Shown here in pieces: positions 1 to 7,832 of a DNA stretch of 37,351 nt. The stretch is from positions 1-37,351 of the forward strand of contig DATBMH010000054.1 of assembly GCA_036554945.1 (NCBI GenBank), written 5' to 3'. Below the pieces are notes generated by a model. That model was not told the origin of the DNA. It saw only the letters and a program-made list of their open reading frames with translations, and ran no database searches. This DNA is from JACDAN01 sp036554945. GTDB taxonomy: Bacteria > Actinomycetota > Thermoleophilia > Gaiellales > Gaiellaceae. Every line of letters begins with the position of its first letter. The stretch's first letter is position 1. A program made the position numbers and the translations under genes.

Positions 1-141
1 TCGCCGCGCGAGATCGAGCACGACAACCCGGAGAACCGGCGCCCGGAGGAGATGCGCGACTTCCTCGGGCAGCTCTACAACCGCGAGGTCACCGACGAGG
101 ACACGGTGACCGTCATCCGCTTCAGCGAGATCCGCGGCTAG
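1..141 (+). CDS. 3' end of an unidentified protein (partial)
   Basis: An open frame runs in from the left edge and stops at TAG 139-141, giving the last 46 residues of a protein whose start lies outside the window. The tail is charged and hydrophilic, with no membrane segment, and contains DNPENRRPEEM and ends in VIRFSEIRG. I do not recognise a family from this fragment. Its stop codon overlaps the stop of the convergent zinc-ribbon gene by four bases (CTAG), so the two genes meet tail to tail with no spacer. Confidence 0.6.
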   Translation, partial: SPREIEHDNPENRRPEEMRDFLGQLYNREVTDEDTVTVIRFSEIRG

Positions 142-416
142 CGGCCCGGCTTCCGGATCTGCGTCCCGAAGAGCTCGCGGGGCCGGATCTCGGCGCCGCA
201 CGCCTCGCAGTCGACCGTGAAGGCCGACGTGAACCGCGCGTCGCAGGAGGGGCAGCGCCAGCGCATCTCGCCCTCGCACTGGGGGCACTCCGTCGGGAGC
301 TCGGCCTCCCACTGCTCGAAGTAGCGCTGGGCGAAGCCGCAGGTCAAGCAGACGGAGACCCAGTCGCCGAGGGTCTTCCGCCGCTCTTCCTTGAGCCAGT
401 TCCCCGCCTTGCCCAC
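138..416 (-). CDS. Small double zinc-ribbon protein, hypothetical
   Basis: A 92-residue soluble protein with four CxxC knuckles in order (CLTC, CPQC, CPSC, CEAC), which fits two stacked zinc ribbons spanning about residues 23-75. The flanks are basic, with an N-terminal KEERRK and a C-terminal RKPGR. No catalytic domain is visible. Such proteins are usually annotated as hypothetical zinc-ribbon proteins and may bind nucleic acid or protein partners; the role here is unknown. The start is GTG at 414-416, lying six bases after a TAGAGT -10 element on the minus strand and without a Shine-Dalgarno, so the mRNA is probably leaderless. The gene is divergent from the dehydrogenase operon. Confidence 0.7.
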   Translation of the reverse strand: MGKAGNWLKEERRKTLGDWVSVCLTCGFAQRYFEQWEAELPTECPQCEGEMRWRCPSCDARFTSAFTVDCEACGAEIRPRELFGTQIRKPGR

Positions 417-422
417 GGAACG

Positions 423-428
423 ACTCTA
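423..428 (-). promoter_or_regulatory. -10 element, leaderless promoter of the zinc-ribbon gene
   Basis: TAGAGT on the minus strand, then six bases (CGTTCC), then the GTG start. This spacing puts the predicted transcription start on the first base of the start codon. No clear -35 was found. Confidence 0.5.
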
Positions 429-446
429 GCCCGCCATTCCGATCGT

Positions 447-452
447 TAAAGT
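447..452 (+). promoter_or_regulatory. -10 element upstream of the 2-oxoacid dehydrogenase operon
   Basis: TAAAGT lies eight bases before the ATG at 461. The predicted start of transcription is only one or two bases upstream of the ATG, so this mRNA would be leaderless or nearly so. An AGGCGG directly before the ATG is too close to act as an ordinary Shine-Dalgarno. It sits back to back with the zinc-ribbon promoter. Confidence 0.4.
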
Positions 453-460
453 CCAGGCGG

Positions 461-1507
461 ATGGCGATCGCCCGCGAAGCCGAGCCCGTCTCGTCGCTGC
501 GCGAGATCCGTGAGGCGGGTCTCGACCGCGAGGACCTGTTCGGGATCTACCGCAACATGCTGCTGACCCGCGGGATCGAGGAGCGCGGCCACATCCTCTA
601 CAAGCAGGGGAAGATCCCCGGCTCGTTCTACACCGGGCGTGGAAACGAAGCCTCGTCCGTCGGCGTCGCGACGGCGATGGGCGGCGAGGACGTCGGGACG
701 CCGTTGCACCGCGACATGGGCGTCCACGTCACGCGGGGCGTCGAGCCCTGGCGGATCTTCGCGCAGTACATGGGCCGCGAGGACGGTCCCACCCGTGGGC
801 GCGACGGCAACGTCCACATGGCCGACTCGCAGCTCGGCCTCCTGGCGATGGTCAGCCACCTGCCGGCGATGCTGCCGGTCGGCGTGGGCTGCGCGCTCGC
901 GTTCCGGATCCGGGAAGAACGCCGCGTCGCCGTCTCCTGGTACGGGGAAGGCGCCTCGGCCCGCGGCGACGCGCACGAGGGGATGAACATGGCGGGCGTC
1001 CGCCGCCTGCCGATCGTGTTCATCTGCGACAACAACCAGTGGGCCTACTCGACGCCGACGCACCTCGAGTACGCGTGCGAGACGCTCGCCGACCGCGCCG
1101 CCGCCTACGGCTTCGAGGGCGTGGTCGTCGACGGCACCGACGTGCTGGCCGTGTACCGCGAGGCCAGGCGCGCGATCGAGAAGGCGCGCGACGGCGGCGG
1201 GCCGACGCTGATCGAGTCGATGACGCTCCGCATGGAGGGCCACGCGGTCCACGACGACGCGTTCTACGTCCCGAAGGACCTCTTCGAGGAGTGGGCCAAG
1301 CGCGATCCGCTGGAGCGGTTCCGCAGCTGGCTCCGCGAGAACGCCGAGATGACGGACGAGGAGGAGGACGAGATCGCGGCCGGCGTCAAGCGGACGCTGA
1401 ACCAGGCGATCGAGCGGGCCGAGAGCTCGCCGCTGCCCGATCCCTCGACCGTGACGGACAAGGTGTTCGCGCGGCCGGAAGACCTCGACACCCCCCACCA
1501 CAAATAG
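461..1507 (+). CDS. 2-oxoacid dehydrogenase complex, E1 component alpha subunit
   Basis: 348 residues, the usual size for the alpha chain of a heterotetrameric (alpha2beta2) thiamine-diphosphate E1 of the pyruvate / branched-chain 2-oxoacid / acetoin dehydrogenase family. The ThDP-Mg motif runs from GEG at residues 162-164 to DNN at 190-192, followed by AYSTP. The GHAVHDDAFYVP segment is the phosphorylation-loop equivalent. It decarboxylates the 2-oxoacid and, with E1 beta, passes the acyl group to lipoyl-E2. The substrate (pyruvate or branched-chain) cannot be settled from the sequence, so no symbol is given. It is the first gene of the operon and its TAG overlaps the GTG of E1 beta by one base. 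Confidence 0.93.
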   Translation: MAIAREAEPVSSLREIREAGLDREDLFGIYRNMLLTRGIEERGHILYKQGKIPGSFYTGRGNEASSVGVATAMGGEDVGTPLHRDMGVHVTRGVEPWRIFAQYMGREDGPTRGRDGNVHMADSQLGLLAMVSHLPAMLPVGVGCALAFRIREERRVAVSWYGEGASARGDAHEGMNMAGVRRLPIVFICDNNQWAYSTPTHLEYACETLADRAAAYGFEGVVVDGTDVLAVYREARRAIEKARDGGGPTLIESMTLRMEGHAVHDDAFYVPKDLFEEWAKRDPLERFRSWLRENAEMTDEEEDEIAAGVKRTLNQAIERAESSPLPDPSTVTDKVFARPEDLDTPHHK

Positions 1508-2481
1508 TGGCCGAGCTCACCTACCTCCAGGCGATCAGCGACGGCCTCCGGCAGGAGATGCGGCGCGACAACCGCGTCTTCGTGATCGGCGAGGACGTCG
1601 GCGTCTACGGCGGCGCCTTCAAGGTCACGCTCGGCTTCCAGGAGGAGTTCGGGCCCTGGCGCGTGATCGACGCGCCGCTCTCCGAGACCGCGATCGTCGG
1701 AGGGTGCACCGGCGCGGCGATCATGGGCATGCGGCCGGTCGCCGAGATGCAGTTCGCCGACTTCGTCTCCTGCGCCTGGGACCACCTCGTGACTGTCGCG
1801 GCGAAGCAGTTCTACCGGGCCGGGACGCCGGTCCCGATCGTCGTCCGGCTCCCGTCGGGCGGCGGCTTCTCCGGCGGGCCGTTCCACTCGCAGAACCCGG
1901 AGAGCTCCTTCGCGCACATCGCGGGCCTGAAGGTCGTCTGCCCGGCAACGCCCGAGGACGCGAAGGGGCTGCTCATCAGCGCCATCGAGGATCCGAACCC
2001 CGTCCTCTACTTCGAGCACAAGCACCTGTACCGGCGGGTCAAGGCGGACGTGCCGGAGGAGCGCTACACGACGCCGTTCGGGAAGGCCCGCGTCCACCGC
2101 GAGGGCGACGACATCACCGTCGTGACGTGGGGCGCGATGGTCTACACGGCCGAGGAGGCGGCGCAGCAGCTCGACGGCGACGGCGTTTCGGTGGAGATCC
2201 TCGACCTGCGAACCATCATCCCGTGGGACCGCGAGGCCGTGCTCGAGAGCGCGAAGAAGACGTCGAAGGTGCTCGTTCTCCACGAGGACACGCGCACGGG
2301 CGGCTTCGGCGGCGAGATCGCGGCGACCATCGCGGAGGACGCGTTCGAGTACCTCGACGCGCCGATCAAGCGCGTGGCCGCGCCGGACACGCCCGTCCCG
2401 TTCTCGCCGCCGCTCGAGAAGGCGTTCATCCCCCAGGTCGACGACGTGGTCGCAGGACTGCGCGATCTGGCTGAGTACTAG
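1507..2481 (+). CDS. 2-oxoacid dehydrogenase complex, E1 component beta subunit
   Basis: 324 residues starting at GTG 1507, which shares its first base with the alpha-subunit stop (TAGTG). This start gives the family N-terminus AELTYLQAISDGLRQEM. The active-site glutamate motif IGEDVGVYGG lies near residues 27-36, and the family signatures DFVSCAWDHL, RLPSGGGFSGGPFHSQ and the C-terminal DLRTIIPWD / HEDTRTGGFGGEI follow. The beta chain completes the ThDP site and contributes the histidine that assists reductive acylation of lipoyl-E2. Its overlap with the alpha gene suggests translational coupling and matched stoichiometry. An open frame continues upstream, but that part is shadow coding across the alpha gene. 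Confidence 0.93.
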   Translation: MAELTYLQAISDGLRQEMRRDNRVFVIGEDVGVYGGAFKVTLGFQEEFGPWRVIDAPLSETAIVGGCTGAAIMGMRPVAEMQFADFVSCAWDHLVTVAAKQFYRAGTPVPIVVRLPSGGGFSGGPFHSQNPESSFAHIAGLKVVCPATPEDAKGLLISAIEDPNPVLYFEHKHLYRRVKADVPEERYTTPFGKARVHREGDDITVVTWGAMVYTAEEAAQQLDGDGVSVEILDLRTIIPWDREAVLESAKKTSKVLVLHEDTRTGGFGGEIAATIAEDAFEYLDAPIKRVAAPDTPVPFSPPLEKAFIPQVDDVVAGLRDLAEY

Positions 2482-2487
2482 GCCCTG

Positions 2488-3978
2488 ATGTCCACGCCCA
2501 CCGCCGTCGACGTCGTGATGCCCCAGATGGGCGTGTCCGTCTCCGAGGGGACGATCACGAAGTGGCTCAAGCAGGAGGGCGAGGAGATCCAGGCCGACGA
2601 GCCGCTGCTCGAGATCTCGACCGACAAGGTGGACACCGAGGTGCCGAGCCCCGGCTCCGGCGTCGTCCAGCAGATCCTCGCCCAGGAAGGCGAGACGGTG
2701 CCGGTCGGACAGCGCATCGCCGTGATCGGCGCACCCGGTGCGGCGCCCGCTGAGCAGCCTTCGGGCGACGGTGCCGCCCCCGCCGCGGACGAGGCACCGC
2801 CCGAGCCGGCGACCGCGGAGGCCGCGGCAGAGTCCGAGGCGGCGGCGAGCGGGGAGACGCCTGCGCCGCAGGCCGAGGAGAGCGTTCCGGAGCCGCCGGC
2901 CCCGGCCGAGCCCGCGCCCGCACCGACGACCGAGCCGGCCGCGAACGGCGACGGCAAGAGCTTCGTGTCGCCCGTCGTCGCGCGGATCGCCTCCGAGCAC
3001 GGCGTCGACGTCTCCCAGGTTCCGGGTACCGGCCGCGGCGGCCGCGTGACGAAGAAGGACATCCTCGGCTTCGTCGAGTCCGGCGGCCAGGCGGCACCGG
3101 CGCCTGCGCCCGCCGAGGCGCCGGCCGAGCCCGAGCCGCAGCCGGCCGCCGCCGCGCCCGCAGCACCGCCCGAGACGCCCGCACCCGCGCAGCCCGCCCC
3201 TCCGCCGCCCGCGGCACCGCCGGCCCCGGCCCCGGCCGCAGCCCAGCCGAGCGAGGAGCTCGAGGCGGGCGAGAGCGAGGAGCCGATGACGGCGATGCGC
3301 AAGGGCATCGCCGAGCACATGCGGCGCTCGCTGGACACCTCGGCGCACGTCACGAGCGCGATCGAGGTCGACATGTCGCGGGTCGTGGAGATCCGCAACA
3401 AGCTCAAGCCCGAGTACCAGAAGAGCTACGGAGTCAACCCGACGTACCTGATCTTCGTCGCGCGCGCCGTGACCGAGACGCTGCGCGAGTACCCGTGGAT
3501 CAACGGCGAGATCCGGGGCGACAAGATCGTGACGCGGAACTACGTCAACCTCGGCTTCGCGGTCGAGCTGGCGGACGGCAAGGGGCTGATCGTCCCGGTC
3601 GTCAAGCACTCCGAGGGCCTGAACCTGCTCGGGATGGCCCAGTCCGTCACGGACATCGCCGAGCGGGCGCGCAACAAGCAGCTCTCGCCGGACGAGGTGC
3701 AGGGCGGCACGTTCACGATCACCAACCCCGGCGGCTACGGGACCTTCCACGGCACACCGGTGATCAGCCAGCCGCAGGCGGCGATCCTCGGCACCTACGC
3801 GCTCGTGAAGCGGCCGTGGGTCGTCCAGGACGAGCTCGGCAAGGACGTGATCGCGATCCGTCCGATCATGAACGTGACGCTGACGTACGACCACCGGCTC
3901 GTGGACGGCGCGCTCGCCGGGCGGTTCCTGCAGTCGCTCAGGCAGAAGCTCGAGAGCTGGGGCGAGTCGGACTACTAG
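2488..3978 (+). CDS. 2-oxoacid dehydrogenase complex, E2 dihydrolipoyl acyltransferase
   Basis: 496 residues. In order: one lipoyl domain (1-80) with the lipoylated lysine K47 in EISTDKVDTE; a long Ala/Pro/Glu-rich flexible linker; a peripheral-subunit-binding domain at about 158-197 (SPVVARIASEHGVD to GRVTKKDIL); a second Ala/Pro linker; and the catalytic acyltransferase domain from about 265 to the end, with FTITNPGGYG and the active-site DHRLVDG (His469, Asp473). It transfers the acyl group from lipoyllysine to CoA. Only one lipoyl domain is present. It lies six bases after E1 beta. LipB (same strand) and LipA (further on) install its cofactor. No dihydrolipoamide dehydrogenase (E3) gene occurs in the window, so E3 must be encoded elsewhere. 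Confidence 0.93.
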   Translation: MSTPTAVDVVMPQMGVSVSEGTITKWLKQEGEEIQADEPLLEISTDKVDTEVPSPGSGVVQQILAQEGETVPVGQRIAVIGAPGAAPAEQPSGDGAAPAADEAPPEPATAEAAAESEAAASGETPAPQAEESVPEPPAPAEPAPAPTTEPAANGDGKSFVSPVVARIASEHGVDVSQVPGTGRGGRVTKKDILGFVESGGQAAPAPAPAEAPAEPEPQPAAAAPAAPPETPAPAQPAPPPPAAPPAPAPAAAQPSEELEAGESEEPMTAMRKGIAEHMRRSLDTSAHVTSAIEVDMSRVVEIRNKLKPEYQKSYGVNPTYLIFVARAVTETLREYPWINGEIRGDKIVTRNYVNLGFAVELADGKGLIVPVVKHSEGLNLLGMAQSVTDIAERARNKQLSPDEVQGGTFTITNPGGYGTFHGTPVISQPQAAILGTYALVKRPWVVQDELGKDVIAIRPIMNVTLTYDHRLVDGALAGRFLQSLRQKLESWGESDY

Positions 3979-4361
3979 ACGCCGCCCGTCGCTGGGCGGA
4001 CGAGTGGGCCGCCGCCTGGCGCGAGCACGATGCCGCCCGCGTGGCCGCGCTCTACACGCCCGGGGCCGACTTCCGGTCCTCGCCCTTCCGCGAGCCTCGT
4101 GAGGCCGGCGACTACGCGGCCTGGGCGTTCGAGAGCGAGGCGCCCGGCGCCGACGTGCGGTTCGGCGAGCCCCTGCTCGTCGAGCCCGACCGGGCCGCCG
4201 TCGAGTACTGGGCGGTAGTGCGGGACGCCGACGGGGCGGAGACGACGATCGCCGGCGTAGCGCTCCTCCGCTTCGACGCCGACGGCCTCGTGGTCGAGCA
4301 GCGGGACTACTGGCACGAGCTGGAAGGCGGCCGCGAGCCGCATCCGCGCTGGGGCCGGTAG
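3957..4361 (+). CDS. NTF2-like (SnoaL-type) domain protein, start unresolved
   Basis: An open frame encodes about 130 residues with the NTF2-like fold pattern: an N-terminal helix (RRWADEWAAAWREHD), VAALYTPGADFRSSPF, then alternating strands (VEYWAVVRDADG, TTIAGVALLRFD, LVVEQRDYWHELEG). These proteins are small cone-shaped hydrolase/isomerase-like or ligand-binding proteins; the function here is unknown. The start is odd. No ATG, GTG or TTG lies before the first helix. The only near option is CTG at 3957, overlapping the end of E2, while the first canonical start (GTG 4041) would remove the helix and leave 106 residues. Reading may be coupled to E2 termination. The coordinates use the CTG and should be treated as approximate. 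Confidence 0.6.
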   Translation: MGRVGLLDAARRWADEWAAAWREHDAARVAALYTPGADFRSSPFREPREAGDYAAWAFESEAPGADVRFGEPLLVEPDRAAVEYWAVVRDADGAETTIAGVALLRFDADGLVVEQRDYWHELEGGREPHPRWGR

Positions 4362-4362
4362 C

Positions 4363-4368
4363 TACGCT
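4363..4368 (+). promoter_or_regulatory. -10 element, internal leaderless promoter of the GFA gene
   Basis: TACGCT, then six bases (GCGCCC), then GTG at 4375. This is the same geometry as at the zinc-ribbon, lipA and fumarase genes. It suggests that the GFA-lipB pair can also be transcribed on its own. Confidence 0.45.
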
Positions 4369-4374
4369 GCGCCC

Positions 4375-4779
4375 GTGTCGATGCGTGGCAGCTGCTGGTG
4401 CGGAAGCGTCCGCTTCGAGGTCGCGGAGCCGTTCGTCCACGCGTCGTTCTGCCACTGCACGTCGTGCAAGCGGATCTCCGGCGGGGTCGGGACCGCGAAC
4501 GGCCGCGTCCCCACCGAGTCGATCGAGATCACGCAGGGCCGCGAGCTCCTGACGACGTACCGGCCGGACGAGGGCAGCGCGAAGACGTTCTGCTCCCGCT
4601 GCGGCTCCAACCTCTTCGGCGGCGGGTGGCCGGAATCCGAGGAGTGCAGCGTCCGCCTCAGCGCGATCGACGAGGGCCTCGATCGGCGGCCCGAGAGCCA
4701 CATCTTCGTCCGCTCCGTCGCCGAGTGGGAGACGCTGCCCGACGACGGCCTGCCGCGTTACGACGTGCGCGCGACGTGA
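4375..4779 (+). CDS. GFA / CENP-V family zinc protein
   Basis: 134 residues covering the whole GFA (glutathione-dependent formaldehyde-activating enzyme-like) domain. All seven zinc-ligand cysteines are visible: C7 and C9 (GSCWCGSVRF), C26, C28 and C31 (FCHCTSCK), and C73 and C76 (FCSRCGSNLF). The family binds two zinc ions. Some members act on S-hydroxymethylglutathione, but most are uncharacterised, and actinobacteria generally lack glutathione, so a formaldehyde role should not be assumed. The start is GTG 4375, supported by the leaderless -10 element; ATG 4381 is the alternative. Its stop overlaps the lipB start (GTGA). Confidence 0.85.
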   Translation: MSMRGSCWCGSVRFEVAEPFVHASFCHCTSCKRISGGVGTANGRVPTESIEITQGRELLTTYRPDEGSAKTFCSRCGSNLFGGGWPESEECSVRLSAIDEGLDRRPESHIFVRSVAEWETLPDDGLPRYDVRAT

Positions 4780-5471
4780 GCCGGCCCGCGCACCTCCTGG
4801 AGCCCGGCCGCGTGCCGTACCTCGAGGCGTGGGACCTGCAGCGGTCGCTCGCCGCACAGGTCCTGCAGGGCTCGATACCGGACACCGTGATCCTGCTGGA
4901 GCACCCGCCGGTGGTCACGCTCGGCCGGCGCACCGCGGACGGCGAGCTCCATCTCCCGGACACGGCCGAGGTGGAGGTCGTCGAGACCGACCGCGGCGGG
5001 AAGTCGACCTACCACGCGCCGGGGCAGCTCGTCTGCTACCCGATCCTCGACCTGGGGCGCCACGGGCAGGACGTGAAGCGCTACTGCCGTGACCTCGAGG
5101 AGGCGCTGATCCGGACGATCGGCGCCGTGGGTGTCGAGGCGACGAGAATCGAGGGCCTGACCGGGATCTGGCTCGACCGCCCGCCGCGCAAGATCGCCTC
5201 GATCGGCGTCCACATCTCGAAGTGGGTCACGACGCACGGCTACGCGCTCAACGTCGACCTCGACCCCGCGCCGTTCACGGAGTGGATCACCGCCTGCGGC
5301 CTCGAGGACACGGCGTTCACGACGCTCGCGCGGGAGCTCGGCCGTCCGGTCACGGTCGACGAGGTGAAGCCGCACGCCGCCCGGGCGCTCGAGGAGGTCT
5401 TCGATCTCGCCTTCGAGCCGGTTCCTGCAGGCGTCCCGGCACCGCCCTCGCACGCGAGCGTCTCGGTCTAG
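4776..5471 (+). CDS. lipB: Octanoyl-[ACP]:protein N-octanoyltransferase LipB
   Basis: 231 residues, a full-length LipB. It moves octanoate from acyl carrier protein to the lipoyl-domain lysine of E2-type and GcvH proteins, the first step of endogenous lipoylation. Seen in order: LLEHPPVVTLGRR, the RGGKSTYHAPGQL substrate loop (residues 73-85; the more usual form is TYHGPGQ), the catalytic lysine K139 in KIASIGVHIS, and the catalytic cysteine C174 in TACGLEDT. It starts with GTG inside the GTGA overlap with the GFA gene, so it is translationally coupled. It closes the operon that encodes its substrate E2. A tandem hairpin follows. Confidence 0.95.
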   Translation: MSRPAHLLEPGRVPYLEAWDLQRSLAAQVLQGSIPDTVILLEHPPVVTLGRRTADGELHLPDTAEVEVVETDRGGKSTYHAPGQLVCYPILDLGRHGQDVKRYCRDLEEALIRTIGAVGVEATRIEGLTGIWLDRPPRKIASIGVHISKWVTTHGYALNVDLDPAPFTEWITACGLEDTAFTTLARELGRPVTVDEVKPHAARALEEVFDLAFEPVPAGVPAPPSHASVSV

Positions 5472-5599
5472 GGCCGCGCGCGACCGCTGCCCTTACGTGC
5501 TCCGTGTGCGGTCCCGAACGGGCGCGGGTGGCACGACACGCCGGAAACGTACGCCGAAACCGCGCCCCGGCGCCTCAGACGTCACAGTTCCGGCACGAA

Positions 5600-5640
5600 G
5601 GCCACGGCCCAACGGGCCGTGGCCGAGGGACAGTCCCTCG
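5600..5640. terminator. Two tandem hairpins between convergent lipB and HD-GYP genes
   Basis: A perfect 11-bp stem (5600-5610 with 5614-5624, loop AAC) is followed directly by a 7-bp stem (5624-5630 with 5634-5640, loop CAG). There is no T-tract, which is common in high-GC bacteria. Being symmetric and placed between convergent genes, it probably ends transcription from both sides. Confidence 0.65.
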
Positions 5641-5642
5641 CG

Positions 5643-6971
5643 TTACGCGCGCTCGACGACCGCGACCAGCGCGTCGACGACTTCCGGGTCGAACTGCGTC
5701 CCGGCGCCGCGGCGCAGCTCGGCGACCGCCTCGTCGCGCGGCATCGCCGCGCGGTACGAGCGGTCGCTCGTCATCGCGTTGTAGGCGTCGCAGCAGTAGA
5801 CGATCCGCGCGATCGGCGGAATGTCCTCGCCGGCGAGCCCGTCGGGGTAGCCGGTGCCGTCGTACCGCTCGTGGCACGAGCGGACGATCCGGCCGACCTT
5901 GCCGAGGAGCCCGCCCACGCGGTGCAGGAGCTGCTCGCCCTCGATCGTGTGGCGCTTGACGAGAGCCCACTCCTCGTCGTTCAGCGGCCCCGCCTTGTTG
6001 ATGATCTCGTTCGGCACGCGAAGCTTCCCGACGTCGTGGAGCAGCGCGACGAACTCCGCATCCCGCCGGAAGCTCTCGTCGAGGCCGAGCTCGTCGACGA
6101 CGCCCAGCGTCAGAGCCACGACGTCCCGGCTGTGCTCGCCCGTGTAGCCGTCATCCGCCTCCACGACGTCCCCGAGCAGGAACGCCGTCCCGCGGTAGGC
6201 GTCGCGCAGCTCGAGCTCGTGGTCGATCCGAACCCGGCGCTCCTTCGCGAACACGGACAGCAGGCCGACGAGCGGCACGACGAGCAGCACGCCGTACGGC
6301 GAGTCCAGGGTCGCGAACGCCACAGCCAGCCCGACCGCCGCGAGCCCGAAGTCGATGAGGTAGACGAGCCCCATCGTCCGCAGCTGCACCCTGGGCGGGA
6401 CGCCGAGCGCCGTCCAGCCGCGGAGCGCCGAGCTGCCGTAGTCGAGCGCGAACTGCGCGCCGAGCGCGGCGAGGTAGAGCGGCCAGTCGCCCAGGTCGGG
6501 CGCGGGCTCTCCGGCGAACCCGAGGACGAGCGCAGGGCCGACCGCATGCCAGCAGTTCCCGAGCCGCATGAAGACGCGCTCGAGATGCAGGCCTCCACGC
6601 GCGTATTCGGTGAGGCTGCCGAGGATCACGCCCGAGGCGACCGCGATCGGGACCAGGCCGGTGGGGAGGACGAAGAGCATCGGGACGAGCACGAGCTGGG
6701 TCGGGACGGCCGAGCCGGTTCCGATCTCGAAATCGAGCCTGAACGCAAGCGCGTAGACCCCGATCAGGACGAGGATCGTGGCCGCGCTCGGCGTCCGGTC
6801 CGAGGGCATCGCCGCGCCCATCGCGACCGCCGTCGCGAGAAAGCCGCCGACGGAGATGACAAGTGAGCGCCGCTCGCGCGCCGCGAGCCGGTCGAGCCGG
6901 CGCGCGCGCTGCTCCTCGATCACGCGCTGCGCGCGTGGGTCGAGGGTGGCTGTCCCGGCCGCGGTGGACAT
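5643..6971 (-). CDS. Membrane-anchored HD-GYP domain protein (putative c-di-GMP phosphodiesterase)
   Basis: 442 residues from the chosen ATG. The N-terminal half holds about six to seven hydrophobic segments (about residues 35-245), which may form a membrane sensor domain. The C-terminal half is an HD-GYP domain: GEHS (H280), the HD pair in LLHDVGKLRVP (H312, D313), HTIEGEQLL, then CHERYDGTGYPDGL with the GYP motif at 374-376. HD-GYP proteins hydrolyse cyclic di-GMP to pGpG/GMP, and the metal ligands are present, so activity is plausible. I chose ATG 6969-6971 rather than an upstream GTG at 7028 because a GATTTT -10 element lies exactly six bases before it. The gene breaks up the lipB-lipA neighbourhood on the opposite strand. 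Confidence 0.88.
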   Translation of the reverse strand: MSTAAGTATLDPRAQRVIEEQRARRLDRLAARERRSLVISVGGFLATAVAMGAAMPSDRTPSAATILVLIGVYALAFRLDFEIGTGSAVPTQLVLVPMLFVLPTGLVPIAVASGVILGSLTEYARGGLHLERVFMRLGNCWHAVGPALVLGFAGEPAPDLGDWPLYLAALGAQFALDYGSSALRGWTALGVPPRVQLRTMGLVYLIDFGLAAVGLAVAFATLDSPYGVLLVVPLVGLLSVFAKERRVRIDHELELRDAYRGTAFLLGDVVEADDGYTGEHSRDVVALTLGVVDELGLDESFRRDAEFVALLHDVGKLRVPNEIINKAGPLNDEEWALVKRHTIEGEQLLHRVGGLLGKVGRIVRSCHERYDGTGYPDGLAGEDIPPIARIVYCCDAYNAMTSDRSYRAAMPRDEAVAELRRGAGTQFDPEVVDALVAVVERA

Positions 6972-6977
6972 GGGTCG

Positions 6978-6983
6978 AAAATC
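6978..6983 (-). promoter_or_regulatory. -10 element, leaderless promoter of the HD-GYP gene
   Basis: GATTTT on the minus strand, then CGACCC, then ATG at 6971. It is a weaker match to the consensus than the TAnnnT examples but has the same six-base spacing. It argues against the upstream GTG start at 7028. Confidence 0.35.
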
Positions 6984-7112
6984 GGCCTCGCCGGACTTGC
7001 ACTTGACGGCGCAGGGCGCGGAAATCACTCGTGCGAGGGATCGAGTCTGCCCTCAAGTCCCTCGAACGGAGCATGCAGACCGCCGATTTCTGCACAAACC
7101 TCTGAGTGATTC

Positions 7113-7739
7113 ATGACGCGGCGATGGGTGGCAATCCTCTTGGTCTCGGCGCTGGCGGCGTTCGCCGCACTGGCGGCCGCGACCGCGCAGTCGGCTGAGG
7201 GTGGACTGATCGGCACAGGGGCGGCCTCGGGGTGCGACACGGCGGCGTCGCACCCCTTCGAGGCCTGGGGCGACAACGCGAACTACCTCCTGGTTCCAGG
7301 CGGTTCGTTCGAGGCGGGGGAGCCTGCGTGGAAGCTCGGCCCGGGCGCGTACGTCGGCCCGGGCAACGAGCCCTTCCACACCGAGGGCTCCGGCCACCGC
7401 TCGCTCTACATGCTCCCCGGGAGCACAGCGACCTCGCCGACGGCCTGCTTCAAGCTCGGCGACTGGCACGCGCGCTTCTTCGTCCGCGGGGTCGGCCTCC
7501 GCGGCGGCCGGCTCGAGGTGGACGTCGTCGTCAAGAGCCTGCTCGGCGGCCTGCTGACCGTGCTGGACGGCGGCGCGGTCTCCCCGTCCGGCGAGTGGCG
7601 GCCCTCACCTCGCATCGGGATGCTGATCTGCAACGTCACCAGCCTCCTGGGCACCAAGGCGGTATCGCTCCGCTTCCGCGCAGTCAACGCGGCCTTCCAG
7701 ATCGATGACGTCTACATCGATCCCTGGAAGGACTTCTGA
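7113..7739 (+). CDS. Secreted protein of unknown function
   Basis: 208 residues. A clear Sec signal peptide (MTRRW, then a hydrophobic stretch VAILLVSALAAFAALAAA, cleavage near ATAQSA) is followed by a beta-rich mature domain. GSFEAGEPAWKLG near the start, and the closing VSLRFRAVNAAFQIDDVYIDPW, resemble the ends of jelly-roll carbohydrate-binding-like modules, in which a final DDVYID strand is typical. There are no catalytic motifs. Three cysteines lie in the mature part. It is divergent from the HD-GYP gene; shared control by c-di-GMP is possible but unproven. No convincing promoter or Shine-Dalgarno was found before the ATG. Confidence 0.75.
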   Translation: MTRRWVAILLVSALAAFAALAAATAQSAEGGLIGTGAASGCDTAASHPFEAWGDNANYLLVPGGSFEAGEPAWKLGPGAYVGPGNEPFHTEGSGHRSLYMLPGSTATSPTACFKLGDWHARFFVRGVGLRGGRLEVDVVVKSLLGGLLTVLDGGAVSPSGEWRPSPRIGMLICNVTSLLGTKAVSLRFRAVNAAFQIDDVYIDPWKDF

Positions 7740-7832
7740 GCCCGCTTCGCAGGCTCTCTTCGAAGCCGGGCGCCGCTTCGCGCCGCGCGGCCTAGAGCCT
7801 CCCGACACGCCCTCGCTCTCGTTGCCGCTTCG

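Noticed and set aside
1264..4857. Very long minus-strand open frame opposite the dehydrogenase genes (1197 codons)
   Set aside because: It is Arg/Ala/Gly/Asp-rich low-complexity translation produced by GC-rich antisense of well-recognised E1/E2 genes; no family motifs are present.
6972..7028. GTG 7028 as the start of the HD-GYP protein
   Set aside because: The extra residues (CAVKCKSGEADFRP) look non-coding, and a -10 element sits six bases before the inner ATG.
7023..7112. Possible c-di-GMP riboswitch beside the HD-GYP gene
   Set aside because: The GCACAAACC fragment recalls part of a GEMM core, but the rest of the conserved aptamer is not visible, so only the inverted repeats are reported.
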